Shown here piece after piece: positions 1 through 5,860 of a stretch of 7,362 bases of DNA (position 1 is its first letter; the number at the start of each line of letters is the position of its first letter). Under the pieces are notes generated by a model. It was given only the letters and a program-made list of their open reading frames with translations. It was not told the DNA's origin and did no database searches. Position numbers and translations under genes: made by a program. The stretch comes from Pseudomonadota bacterium (lineage in GTDB: Bacteria; Pseudomonadota; Gammaproteobacteria; Pseudomonadales; Halieaceae): positions 1-7,362 of the forward strand of contig JAUVBI010000160.1 in NCBI GenBank assembly GCA_030591305.1, read 5' to 3'.

Positions 1-228
1 AACCCGGTAGATTCTGAGGATTACGAAGCCCTGGTGCCGGTGTATGAAGAAATACCCGGCTGGAGTGAAACCACCCTGGGTGCTAAATCACTGGAAGAAC
101 TGCCCCAGGCGGCGCGGGATTACATCAAGATCATCGAAGAGGCGGTGGGTGCGCCCATTGATATCATCTCAACGGGGCCGGACAGGGTGGAAACCATTGT
201 TTTGCGGCATCCGTTTGCCGGGGAATAA
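1..228 (+). CDS. purA: Adenylosuccinate synthetase, C-terminal 75 residues (partial at 5' end)
   Basis: Frame 1 is open from the first base to the TAA at 226-228, so the gene begins upstream of the window. PurA joins IMP and aspartate using GTP to make adenylosuccinate, the first committed step from IMP to AMP, in the cytosol. The visible part matches the conserved C-terminus of the family: a [12 protein letters not shown] stretch, then LPQAARDYI, then the near-invariant ISTGPDR...ETIVLRHPF ending. The STGP segment corresponds to the guanine-binding loop. The wording is closest, from memory, to Pseudomonas-like gammaproteobacterial enzymes. It is a housekeeping gene and gives the chromosomal anchor for the accessory region that follows. 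A REP hairpin begins 15 bp after the stop. Identification is very secure; only the length is unknown. Confidence 0.96.
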   Translation, partial: NPVDSEDYEALVPVYEEIPGWSETTLGAKSLEELPQAARDYIKIIEEAVGAPIDIISTGPDRVETIVLRHPFAGE

Positions 229-242
229 ACAACCCGCAACCC

Positions 243-268
243 GGGGTCAGGTCTAGAGTTTAGACCCC
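243..268 (+). repeat. REP element, single copy, forward orientation
   Basis: This carries an exact copy of the window-wide 15-mer GGGGTCAGGTCTAGA at 243-257. It is followed by TTTAGACCCC, so GGTCTA at 250-255 can pair with TAGACC at 261-266 around a 5-nt loop, preceded by a GGGGTCA head. A short unpaired head plus a hairpin is the usual architecture of RAYT-linked REPs. It lies between the purA stop and the 3' end of the transposase gene and could also form a hairpin at the end of the purA transcript, although no U-tract follows. Confidence 0.85.
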
Positions 269-309
269 ACTCATTTGGCAGGCACCGCCCCTGGCGATAG
301 AAATGACGC

Positions 310-1170
310 CTATCCTGCCCCGGTCTTTCCTCGACAACGCGCGCGCCGTACTATATTGCCAACAGATGTGAAATGGAGCCCATAAAACTGCCCGATCTGC
401 TGGTAGCTGTATTCTCCTGTTGCATAGGCAGCCACAATGCTGGCATCTCTGGAGGAATGACTAGAAGCCAGAATTTCAAGGGAAGGTGCCGAGACGCGCA
501 GCTGCGCCCTGGGAACGCCAATGGCCTCCCCTCTGTTCTCATCGTTGGCCAACATGCCTGCAACAAATGCATCATCGCCCAGATAAATTTGCTGGTTCAA
601 AGCCTTCCAGATAGAAGCATGCCCTATGCCCCCGGCGACAAATTTTGCATAGCCCAGGCGGGCTTTATGTCGATTACCCGCAAACTGCACCAATATTCTG
701 TCAGTGGTAAGCCAGTTGGGAGGCTGGGTGCTACCAAGCGTGGGCAGATAGCTGCTCCAGGGCCAGTCCTCGGGCCGTTCAAACATTCCTGCTCGAACCG
801 TATTGAGCACCACATAGCGGGAGAGCTCAAGAAAGTAGGAATTGTGGTCGACCAAAATCGCCTTAAAACGCCCCTGAAATACATGCCCGACGCGTCCATG
901 CCGGTGGTTTGACGCCTGAGTGTAGACGCCGTTCAGCTGGCGCATACCCCTGGAAAGGTTGCCACTTGGTGTTTCAATAACCAGGTGGTAGTGGTTCCCC
1001 ATCAGGCAGTAAGCATGGCAAAGCCAGTTGTATGTGCTGATCACTTCCCCAAGAATTTCCAGAAATCTTATTCGATCCAGGTCGTCATCGTAGATAGGCT
1101 CCTTCCTGTCACCCCGGGAAGTGACATGATATAGCGCGCCATCAAACTCGATTCTTAGGGGGCGGGACAT
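310..1170 (-). CDS. REP-associated tyrosine transposase (RAYT), IS200-like HUH/Y1 family
   Basis: The product is 286 residues from the ATG at 1168-1170. An upstream in-frame ATG at 1231-1233 would add 21 residues, but the family start MSRPLRIEF and an AGGA Shine-Dalgarno about 10 bases ahead favour 1170. The N-terminal Y1 transposase domain (about residues 1-150) shows ALYHVTSRG near residue 12, the metal-binding HYH pair (H60, H62) in MGNHYHLVIE, and the candidate catalytic Tyr83 in GVYTQ, followed by HGRVGHVFQGRF, which is typical of RAYTs. The C-terminus (about 230-280) looks like a helix-turn-helix (YSYQQIGQFYGLHFTSVGNIVRRAR). Such proteins cleave single-stranded REP sequences and are normally single-copy and domesticated rather than flanked by IS ends. 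Here copies of a 15-mer REP lie just past both ends of the gene, the expected cognate partners. The ORF is intact with all key residues visible. It is probably unrelated in function to the lasso genes. Confidence 0.93.
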   Translation of the reverse strand: MSRPLRIEFDGALYHVTSRGDRKEPIYDDDLDRIRFLEILGEVISTYNWLCHAYCLMGNHYHLVIETPSGNLSRGMRQLNGVYTQASNHRHGRVGHVFQGRFKAILVDHNSYFLELSRYVVLNTVRAGMFERPEDWPWSSYLPTLGSTQPPNWLTTDRILVQFAGNRHKARLGYAKFVAGGIGHASIWKALNQQIYLGDDAFVAGMLANDENRGEAIGVPRAQLRVSAPSLEILASSHSSRDASIVAAYATGEYSYQQIGQFYGLHFTSVGNIVRRARCRGKTGAG

Positions 1171-1262
1171 GGCAATAATCCTGAAACTGAATGTGACCAT
1201 TCTAGGGAATATTGCGTTGCGACCCCACATCAAAAGTAGCCGATTTTTCAGAGAGTATAAAT

Positions 1263-1277
1263 TCTAGACCTGACCCT
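1263..1277 (-). repeat. REP copy, reverse orientation, one mismatch
   Basis: TCTAGACCTGACCCT is the reverse complement of the 15-mer REP core with one change at the last base. It lies about 90 bases upstream of the RAYT start codon. Together with the forward copy at 243-257 it brackets the transposase gene in inverted orientation. No strong hairpin partner is seen next to it, so this appears to be a half or decayed copy. Confidence 0.75.
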
Positions 1278-1357
1278 GTTCTTTCTGTTCTTTGATGTTT
1301 CACGTAAAAGCAATTAACCTACGCGAAACCTTTTTCCTACTCCATCACGAAGCAACA

Positions 1358-1404
1358 AATCTAGACCTGACTCCATATTCTAAAATCTAGACCTGACCCC
1401 ATAT
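1358..1404 (-). repeat. Two tandem REP copies, reverse orientation, 26-bp period
   Basis: A 21-base unit, AATCTAGACCTGACYCCATA plus a final T, occurs at 1358-1378 and again at 1384-1404. The two differ only at Y (T in the first, C in the second). The second contains an exact reverse-complement copy of the REP core (1386-1400). The array ends 20 bases before the TTG start of the cyclase gene, so it must lie within or next to its 5' leader or promoter. Confidence 0.85.
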
Positions 1405-1424
1405 CCCCCTGAACAGGTATTTCT

Positions 1425-3374
1425 TTGAGTGGAATTTTCGGCATTTTCAATCACGGTGGATCTGCGCTTGACCGCGGCGCCCTTCAGGCTATGCATGACG
1501 TATTTGCCCAGTGGTTTGATGATGACCGGGGTGTTTGGTGCGAGGGGAGTGTTGGGCTTGGGCATACCATGCTTTGGAATACTCCGGAATCTAAACTGGA
1601 GAGGTTGCCCAGGTATAAAATTGTTAAAAACCGGAAACTCGCGATTACATGCGATGTGCGTTTGGATAATCGCGCCGAACTTGCCTGCGCACTAGAGATC
1701 GATTCACCAGTGGAGAAAATATCAGACAGTGAATTACTGCTGGCAGCCTATATCAAGTGGGGTGAAGATTCACCCAAATACTTGTTGGGGGATTTTTCCT
1801 ACGTAATATGGGACGAGTCGCGGCAAGAATTATTTTGTGCACGGGACCATATCGGTGTTCGGCCATTCTATTATGTGTTGCAAGATAAGAACTTCTACTT
1901 CGCAAATGATGTAGAGCCACTTTCCAGACTGGAAAATGTGAGCCGTGAAATAAGTCCGGAAGCTATTGCCGCTTACTTTACGTATTGCCAACTTAACCAT
2001 CCAACGGCGACTTTCTTTCAGGATATTAAAAAGCTTAGACCCGCTCACACGATGACGATTAGTCGCAATGGGCTGTCGGTGAAAAAATATTGGTTTCCAG
2101 AGGTGGTCCCTGTGCTGAGACTGGATGGTGAGCAGGCGTATGTATCAAAGTTGCGTAGCCTGCTCCAAGCTGCGATTGAAAACCGCACACTTAGCGATTT
2201 TCCAGTGGGGGCACATTCGAGCGGGGGCCTGGATTCTTCTGCAATAGCAGTTTGCGCTGCAAGATACCTCAAAAAAGGCGCAAGAAAACTCAACGTCTAT
2301 AACTGGACACATTCGCCCAGTTCATCTGAAGATGAAGGCGATGTTGATTTTGAAATTAGTAAGCGCCTCGCAACTCAAGAAGGCATGATTCATCATTATG
2401 TCGATTTTGATACTGAAGACCTTTCGAAGCTAACGCTGCAACACGACATCTCATACAACGATTCTGCGGTACTGCGCTACGAGCCATTCGTTCGTAGGTC
2501 AGCGAAGCGCGATGGCATTCGCACACTTTTATCTGGCTGGGGCGGTGATGAATTTGCGTCCTATCCAGGGACAAATTACGCGGCGGGCCTTTTTTGGAGC
2601 GGCCAATTTTTGAAGGCTGCAAAAAATATATACGAAAGCACCAAAAATAATCCTGGTCGTTTGTTTTTATACACGTACATGCGGGGGTTTATGCGCAAGG
2701 TATTATTGCCAGCCCTGCCGTTTAATTTTTACTGCAAGTTTATGGGAATAAGATTGGATGGGGCTGATTTGACGGCTGTACTGAAGCCGGATTGGCGAAC
2801 AAAAGTTCGCAATATCAATATGAAAGTTCCCGGGTTTTCTATGCTCAGTGGTAGGCGGGACAAGCTTGGGTTAATCACCTATGGCCATTTGCCCACCCGC
2901 CTGGAGTCCTGGGCGTCCGGCGGGATGCGAGATGCGATTGATTATCGCTACCCCTTACTGGACAAGCGCCTGATTGAGTTCTCACTGGGTGTGCCAGATG
3001 AATATTTTGAGCGTCAAGGGCATCAAAGGTTTTTATATAGAAAAGCTGTTTCGGGCTGGCTAACGTCAACTGACTGTTGGCGGCCAGATACCAAGTATGA
3101 ACCAAACCGCCTTAAACGTCTTTACACCATGGAAAAAGAGCTGATTACATTATGGCAAAGGGGGCTGGGCATAAATCTTAATAGACATAATAACCTGGTT
3201 GATGAGGAAGCAGTTGTGGAACTGCTGAGGGGGGTGGCTAATGAGGACAGCGAGCTTGACACAAACCGCTTCGATAACCAGGTCAGTATGTTATTATTAG
3301 CTATATATTGCTCAAAGTTGGGAGGTGAAAGTAGTGACAAAAATGTACGTGTCAGAGAAGAAAACCTGGGTTAG
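1425..3374 (+). CDS. Lasso peptide cyclase (McjC-like, asparagine-synthetase family)
   Basis: A 649-residue protein with both domains of asparagine synthetase B. The N-terminal Ntn-type domain (about 1-200) starts MSGIFGIF, contains the LGDFSYVIWDES and FCARDHIGVRPFYY stretches, and has Ser where the glutaminase Cys2 should be, so it cannot hydrolyse glutamine. The synthetase domain (about 230-600) has the ATP-pyrophosphatase motif SGGLDS at 266-271 and SGWGGDE at 370-376. In lasso systems this enzyme adenylates a Glu or Asp side chain and closes an isopeptide ring on the core N-terminus. The start is TTG at 1425, chosen because it places SGIF directly after Met and has an AGGT ribosome site 7 bases upstream. 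The lasso assignment rather than a general amidotransferase comes from the exporter, B2 peptidase and kinase nearby. The gene looks more AT-rich by eye than its neighbours, which may suggest transfer. Its last 41 bases overlap the precursor ORF. Confidence 0.88.
   Translation: MSGIFGIFNHGGSALDRGALQAMHDVFAQWFDDDRGVWCEGSVGLGHTMLWNTPESKLERLPRYKIVKNRKLAITCDVRLDNRAELACALEIDSPVEKISDSELLLAAYIKWGEDSPKYLLGDFSYVIWDESRQELFCARDHIGVRPFYYVLQDKNFYFANDVEPLSRLENVSREISPEAIAAYFTYCQLNHPTATFFQDIKKLRPAHTMTISRNGLSVKKYWFPEVVPVLRLDGEQAYVSKLRSLLQAAIENRTLSDFPVGAHSSGGLDSSAIAVCAARYLKKGARKLNVYNWTHSPSSSEDEGDVDFEISKRLATQEGMIHHYVDFDTEDLSKLTLQHDISYNDSAVLRYEPFVRRSAKRDGIRTLLSGWGGDEFASYPGTNYAAGLFWSGQFLKAAKNIYESTKNNPGRLFLYTYMRGFMRKVLLPALPFNFYCKFMGIRLDGADLTAVLKPDWRTKVRNINMKVPGFSMLSGRRDKLGLITYGHLPTRLESWASGGMRDAIDYRYPLLDKRLIEFSLGVPDEYFERQGHQRFLYRKAVSGWLTSTDCWRPDTKYEPNRLKRLYTMEKELITLWQRGLGINLNRHNNLVDEEAVVELLRGVANEDSELDTNRFDNQVSMLLLAIYCSKLGGESSDKNVRVREENLG
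3320..3328 (+). promoter_or_regulatory. Strong Shine-Dalgarno deciding the precursor start
   Basis: GGGAGGTGA lies inside the 3' end of the cyclase gene. GGAGG at 3321-3325 is 8 bases from the GTG at 3334 and 17 from the in-frame ATG at 3343. The near-perfect complement to the anti-Shine-Dalgarno sequence, in a gene whose own frame does not need it, is good evidence that the small overlapping ORF is translated and begins at GTG. It is the best ribosome site I see in the window. Confidence 0.75.
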
Positions 3375-3477
3375 ACCTTCGGTGGAGAAGTTGTCGGTGC
3401 TTGATACACAAAACTCCAAACATAAGGCGAGCACCGAAGCAGCGGGAGAAAAAAACGCCAGACGGCGGGTTTCCTGA
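3334..3477 (+). CDS. Candidate lasso peptide precursor (A), 47 residues, GTG start
   Basis: This small ORF overlaps the cyclase gene by 41 bp in another frame and has a strong GGAGG ribosome site 8 bases ahead. The leader carries the lasso signature Y/W-x-x-P: KKTW at 9-12, P15, then SVEKL at 16-20. Counting from W12 as in paeninodin-type precursors puts Thr25 at the conserved -2 position, so cleavage would fall after Q26. The core would be 21 residues starting NSKHKASTE, with Asn1 and Glu9 able to form a 9-residue macrolactam. The next best choice is Ser28 to Glu35, an 8-residue ring with Thr at -3. The tail runs AAGEKNARRRVS and ends in Ser, the residue modified by lasso kinases of the HPr-kinase type. 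An alternative ATG at 3343 would give 44 residues. The core is unusually basic, and Asn1 would be rare. No similar peptide is recalled. Function is inferred from the leader motif, length and position. Confidence 0.72.
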   Translation: MTKMYVSEKKTWVRPSVEKLSVLDTQNSKHKASTEAAGEKNARRRVS

Positions 3478-3515
3478 AAGTTAATAACTGGTAGCTTCTC
3501 TCCCAAGATACAGGT

Positions 3516-5150
3516 TTACTGGGTGAGGCTCACAACCCGGTCCGCCAACCCCAACCCAGCCTCTCGGTGCGTAATCAAAATCACCGTCCGCTCCGCCAAC
3601 ATCTCCTCACACCCCAAAATAAAATTCTCTTCCCCCGCGGGATCAAACATCGAAGTCGCCTCGTCCAGAATTAAAATAGGCGGATTTTTAAGCAAGGTGC
3701 GCGCAAGGGAAACCCGCTGCCTCTGCCCCCCCGACAAACGCAACCCCTGGTCCCCAATAACCGTTTCATAGCCATCCGGCAGCTGCATAATGAATTCATG
3801 CGCATGAGCCGCCCGCGCCGCCCGTTCAATTTTCCCCTGCGTTACCGGTGATCTGCCATAGGCAATATTCTCTGCCACCGTACCGTTAAGCAGCAACGTA
3901 TGTTGCGCAACCAAGCCGATCTGCCCGCGCAAACTGGCCAGGGACACGTCGGCAATATCAATACCGTCAATTAAAATATGGCCGCCATCCGGGTCTGCCA
4001 GGCGCATCAATAAATGCGCCAGGGTAGACTTACCCACACCGTTTACCCCGGTTATTGCCACGGTCTCCCCAGCTGCAATGTGCAAATTCAGACCTTGCAG
4101 AACAGGCTTGCCTCCAGGATAAGCGAAATGCACACCCTCGAAACAGATCTCCCCCCGCACCGGCCCCAGGGCGGGCCTGCCCTTATCATCGGGCTCCGGC
4201 TGCTCATTGAAAAACGCCATCACGCGCTCGGCAGCACCACGGATTCTCTGCACCTGTCCATACACATTAGCCAGCCCCTTTAGTGGTTGGCTCAGCAACA
4301 TGGCGTATAGCAATAGGCTCACCAGTTCAGCCGCTGCCAGATCGCCGCTATCAATACGGCTGGTGCCCAACCACAACAGCAGCAACAGTCCCAGCCCCGC
4401 CATCAACCCGACAGCAGGGGAGAGCAAGGCCTGAATAAGTAACTGCTTTTTAGAAAGCCCCAGCAGCGACGCATTGCGCTGCTCAAAACGCTGCCTTTCC
4501 TGATGCTCCCGGGTAAAGGTTTTGATCGCTGGCAGCATGCCCAGGTTTTCGTCGATAAAGGTCATGAGATCGCTGTAGGCATCTATCCAGGCGCGCGAGA
4601 TGGGGCGAATGCCGCGGCCAATAATCTTCATAACGAGAAAATAAAAGGGCAGTAGCACCACCGCTACCAAGGCAATAAAGGGGTCGATAAGAGCCATCAT
4701 CACAAAGGCTCCGGCAAAGGTCAGCAGCAGCGGCAGCAATTGCACCAGGGTGTCGGTAACAAAGCCGCTAATAATGTCGGCATCGTTGGTTAACAGGGCC
4801 AATACATCACCGCTGCGCCGCTTTTGGTAGTAGCCCAGCGGTAGGGCCTGTAAATGCTGGTACAGTCGCGAACGCAGGCTGGCAGCCATTTCTTCACCCG
4901 TGCTGCCTATGGTGTACTGGGTAAAAAAGCCCAGAATACTGCGCACAATGATCAGGCCCAGCCACAACAGAAGCACATCTTGCACATTCCAGTTGGAATA
5001 ATTCTCCGCGCTTAACAGTACACCGGTAAGCTTGCCCGCCAGCCACGGTTGCGCCAATGAAAGCGCGCTGCCAGCCAGCAACAAGCCAACCACGGCCAGT
5101 AACACGCGGCGGTGGGGTGTGATGTACTGTAGCAGTATCGTGAATTTCAT
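3516..5150 (-). CDS. Lasso peptide ABC exporter (McjD-like, fused permease-ATPase)
   Basis: A 544-residue half-transporter. The membrane domain (about 1-310) shows hydrophobic segments near 15-35, 58-76, 135-155, 157-178, 240-262 and 275-290, the six expected of a type I exporter. The ATPase domain (about 330-544) has Walker A GVNGVGKST at 368-376, the Q-loop Gln416, signature LSGGQ at 472-476, Walker B ILILDE at 492-497 with catalytic Glu497, and the switch His528, so it should be active as a homodimer. In lasso clusters such a protein exports the mature peptide and gives self-immunity. It is slightly shorter than many McjD proteins and has no N-terminal C39 peptidase domain, consistent with cleavage by the separate B2 protein. 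It is convergent with the cyclase-precursor pair (38 bases between stops) and divergent from B2. A lipid A or drug exporter could look the same; the context favours lasso export. No clear terminator was seen between the convergent stops. Confidence 0.88.
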   Translation of the reverse strand: MKFTILLQYITPHRRVLLAVVGLLLAGSALSLAQPWLAGKLTGVLLSAENYSNWNVQDVLLLWLGLIIVRSILGFFTQYTIGSTGEEMAASLRSRLYQHLQALPLGYYQKRRSGDVLALLTNDADIISGFVTDTLVQLLPLLLTFAGAFVMMALIDPFIALVAVVLLPFYFLVMKIIGRGIRPISRAWIDAYSDLMTFIDENLGMLPAIKTFTREHQERQRFEQRNASLLGLSKKQLLIQALLSPAVGLMAGLGLLLLLWLGTSRIDSGDLAAAELVSLLLYAMLLSQPLKGLANVYGQVQRIRGAAERVMAFFNEQPEPDDKGRPALGPVRGEICFEGVHFAYPGGKPVLQGLNLHIAAGETVAITGVNGVGKSTLAHLLMRLADPDGGHILIDGIDIADVSLASLRGQIGLVAQHTLLLNGTVAENIAYGRSPVTQGKIERAARAAHAHEFIMQLPDGYETVIGDQGLRLSGGQRQRVSLARTLLKNPPILILDEATSMFDPAGEENFILGCEEMLAERTVILITHREAGLGLADRVVSLTQ

Positions 5151-5180
5151 CTATTACCGGAAATCGTCACCCGGGGGGGA

Positions 5181-5311
5181 AACGGGGGTCAAAACCGGGG
5201 GTCAGGTCTAGATTTTAGCAACCGGGGGTCAGGTCTAGACTTTAGTCTTTTGGTCTTAATATAACCAAAAGACTAATGTCTAGACCTGACCCCCGGTTTT
5301 GACCCCCGGTT
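5181..5311. repeat. Nested REP cluster (REPIN-like), outer inverted repeat
   Basis: The 29 bases at 5184-5212 are an exact reverse complement of 5279-5307, and pairing extends to 5181 and 5311 with a one-base gap. Exact copies of the 15-mer REP core lie at 5198-5212 (forward), 5225-5239 (forward) and 5279-5293 (reverse). The short unit ACCGGGGGTC is repeated around them, and a decayed version continues to about 5331. The right arm can pair with either of the two left arms, so two mutually exclusive hairpins are possible. The cluster fills much of the 239-base divergent region between the exporter and B2 genes, so it must sit among their promoters or 5' leaders. No clear -35/-10 pair was recognised. 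Confidence 0.85.
5220..5298. repeat. Large near-perfect palindrome, 35-bp arms and 9-nt loop
   Basis: The left arm at 5220-5254 and the right arm at 5264-5298 are reverse complements with a single T:T mismatch (5241 against 5277). They enclose the AT-rich loop CTTAATATA at 5255-5263. Each arm contains one exact REP core on the outside and an inner TTAGTCTTTTGGT segment not found in the other REP copies. Two REPs in inverted orientation around a spacer is the REPIN arrangement. Transcribed from either side it would form a very stable hairpin between the divergent exporter and B2-K units. Confidence 0.9.
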
Positions 5312-5389
5312 GTAGACCTCCGGTGTGACCCTCTGTAGTTTGTTTGTTAGAGTGGCCAGCCTACACAAGCCGGGCACACCTCGCTACTC

Positions 5390-5860
5390 ATGCTGAAAAA
5401 ACTCCGCCAATTTGCAGCCCTGAATTCTCAGCAAAAACTCGTCTTCGCTCAGGCCTGGTTTATGCTGGGCTGGTTTCGTGCGGCCATCCTGAGCGTTTCC
5501 TTTAAGCGCCTGGTCAGTAAGCTGGAGCATCACCCTGCGTTGCCTGAGGTCCAGGCCGTTACCCGTGAGAAACTCAAGCTGGCCACCAGCATCGGTAAAA
5601 TGGTGGCGACGGCGGCAAGGTATACGCCCTGGCAGAGTCGATGCCTGGTTCAGGTGCTTGTTGTGCAGCATCTGTTGGCCCGGCGCAATATTCCCGGCCA
5701 GTTTTATCTGGGTGTGCGCAAGGGCAGTGAGGATGGCGCAGCCCCCACCGGCTTGTCGGCCCATGCCTGGCTGCAATGTGACCATGTGATCGTAAACGGC
5801 GGGGCAGGTCACGAGAAATTTACCGTGGTATCTACTTTCAGTTGGGGGCCGGCGGCGTGA
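5390..5860 (+). CDS. Lasso peptide B2 protein (transglutaminase-like leader peptidase)
   Basis: A 156-residue protein of the stand-alone B2 type, homologous to the C-terminal half of McjB. It is a cysteine protease that removes the leader from the lasso precursor. The catalytic triad is visible: Cys85 in PWQSRCLVQ, His125 in AHAWLQ, and Asp131 just after. The family pattern of a helical N-terminus (about 15-45), an RRNIPGQFYLGVRKG strand region (98-112) and a C-terminal FTVVSTFSW ending also fits. The start is ATG at 5390; its ribosome site is poor. The frame is closed by TAG at 5348 upstream, so no RRE domain is fused, unlike McjB itself. Its stop overlaps the start of the kinase gene (GTGA), indicating one transcript and coupled translation. 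It normally needs a B1/RRE partner to bind the leader, and none is visible here. Confidence 0.88.
   Translation: MLKKLRQFAALNSQQKLVFAQAWFMLGWFRAAILSVSFKRLVSKLEHHPALPEVQAVTREKLKLATSIGKMVATAARYTPWQSRCLVQVLVVQHLLARRNIPGQFYLGVRKGSEDGAAPTGLSAHAWLQCDHVIVNGGAGHEKFTVVSTFSWGPAA

Noticed and set aside
373..912. 179-residue plus-strand ORF antisense to the transposase
   Set aside because: The minus-strand frame carries the HUH and Tyr motifs of a RAYT; this one is a shadow with no recognisable domain.
310..1277. Complete mobile IS200-type insertion sequence
   Set aside because: No subterminal IS200/IS605 end hairpins or target motifs are clear. The nearby repeats match copies elsewhere in the window that lack a transposase, which fits a domesticated RAYT with REPs.
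1292..1320. Possible sigma-70 promoter TTGATG / 17 bp / TAACCT upstream of the cyclase
   Set aside because: The -35 matches 4 of 6 and the -10 only about 3 of 6 positions, which is too weak to annotate in AT-rich intergenic DNA.
1358..1404. CRISPR-like direct repeats
   Set aside because: There are only two units, separated by five bases, and the sequence is the REP core, so there are no spacers and no array.
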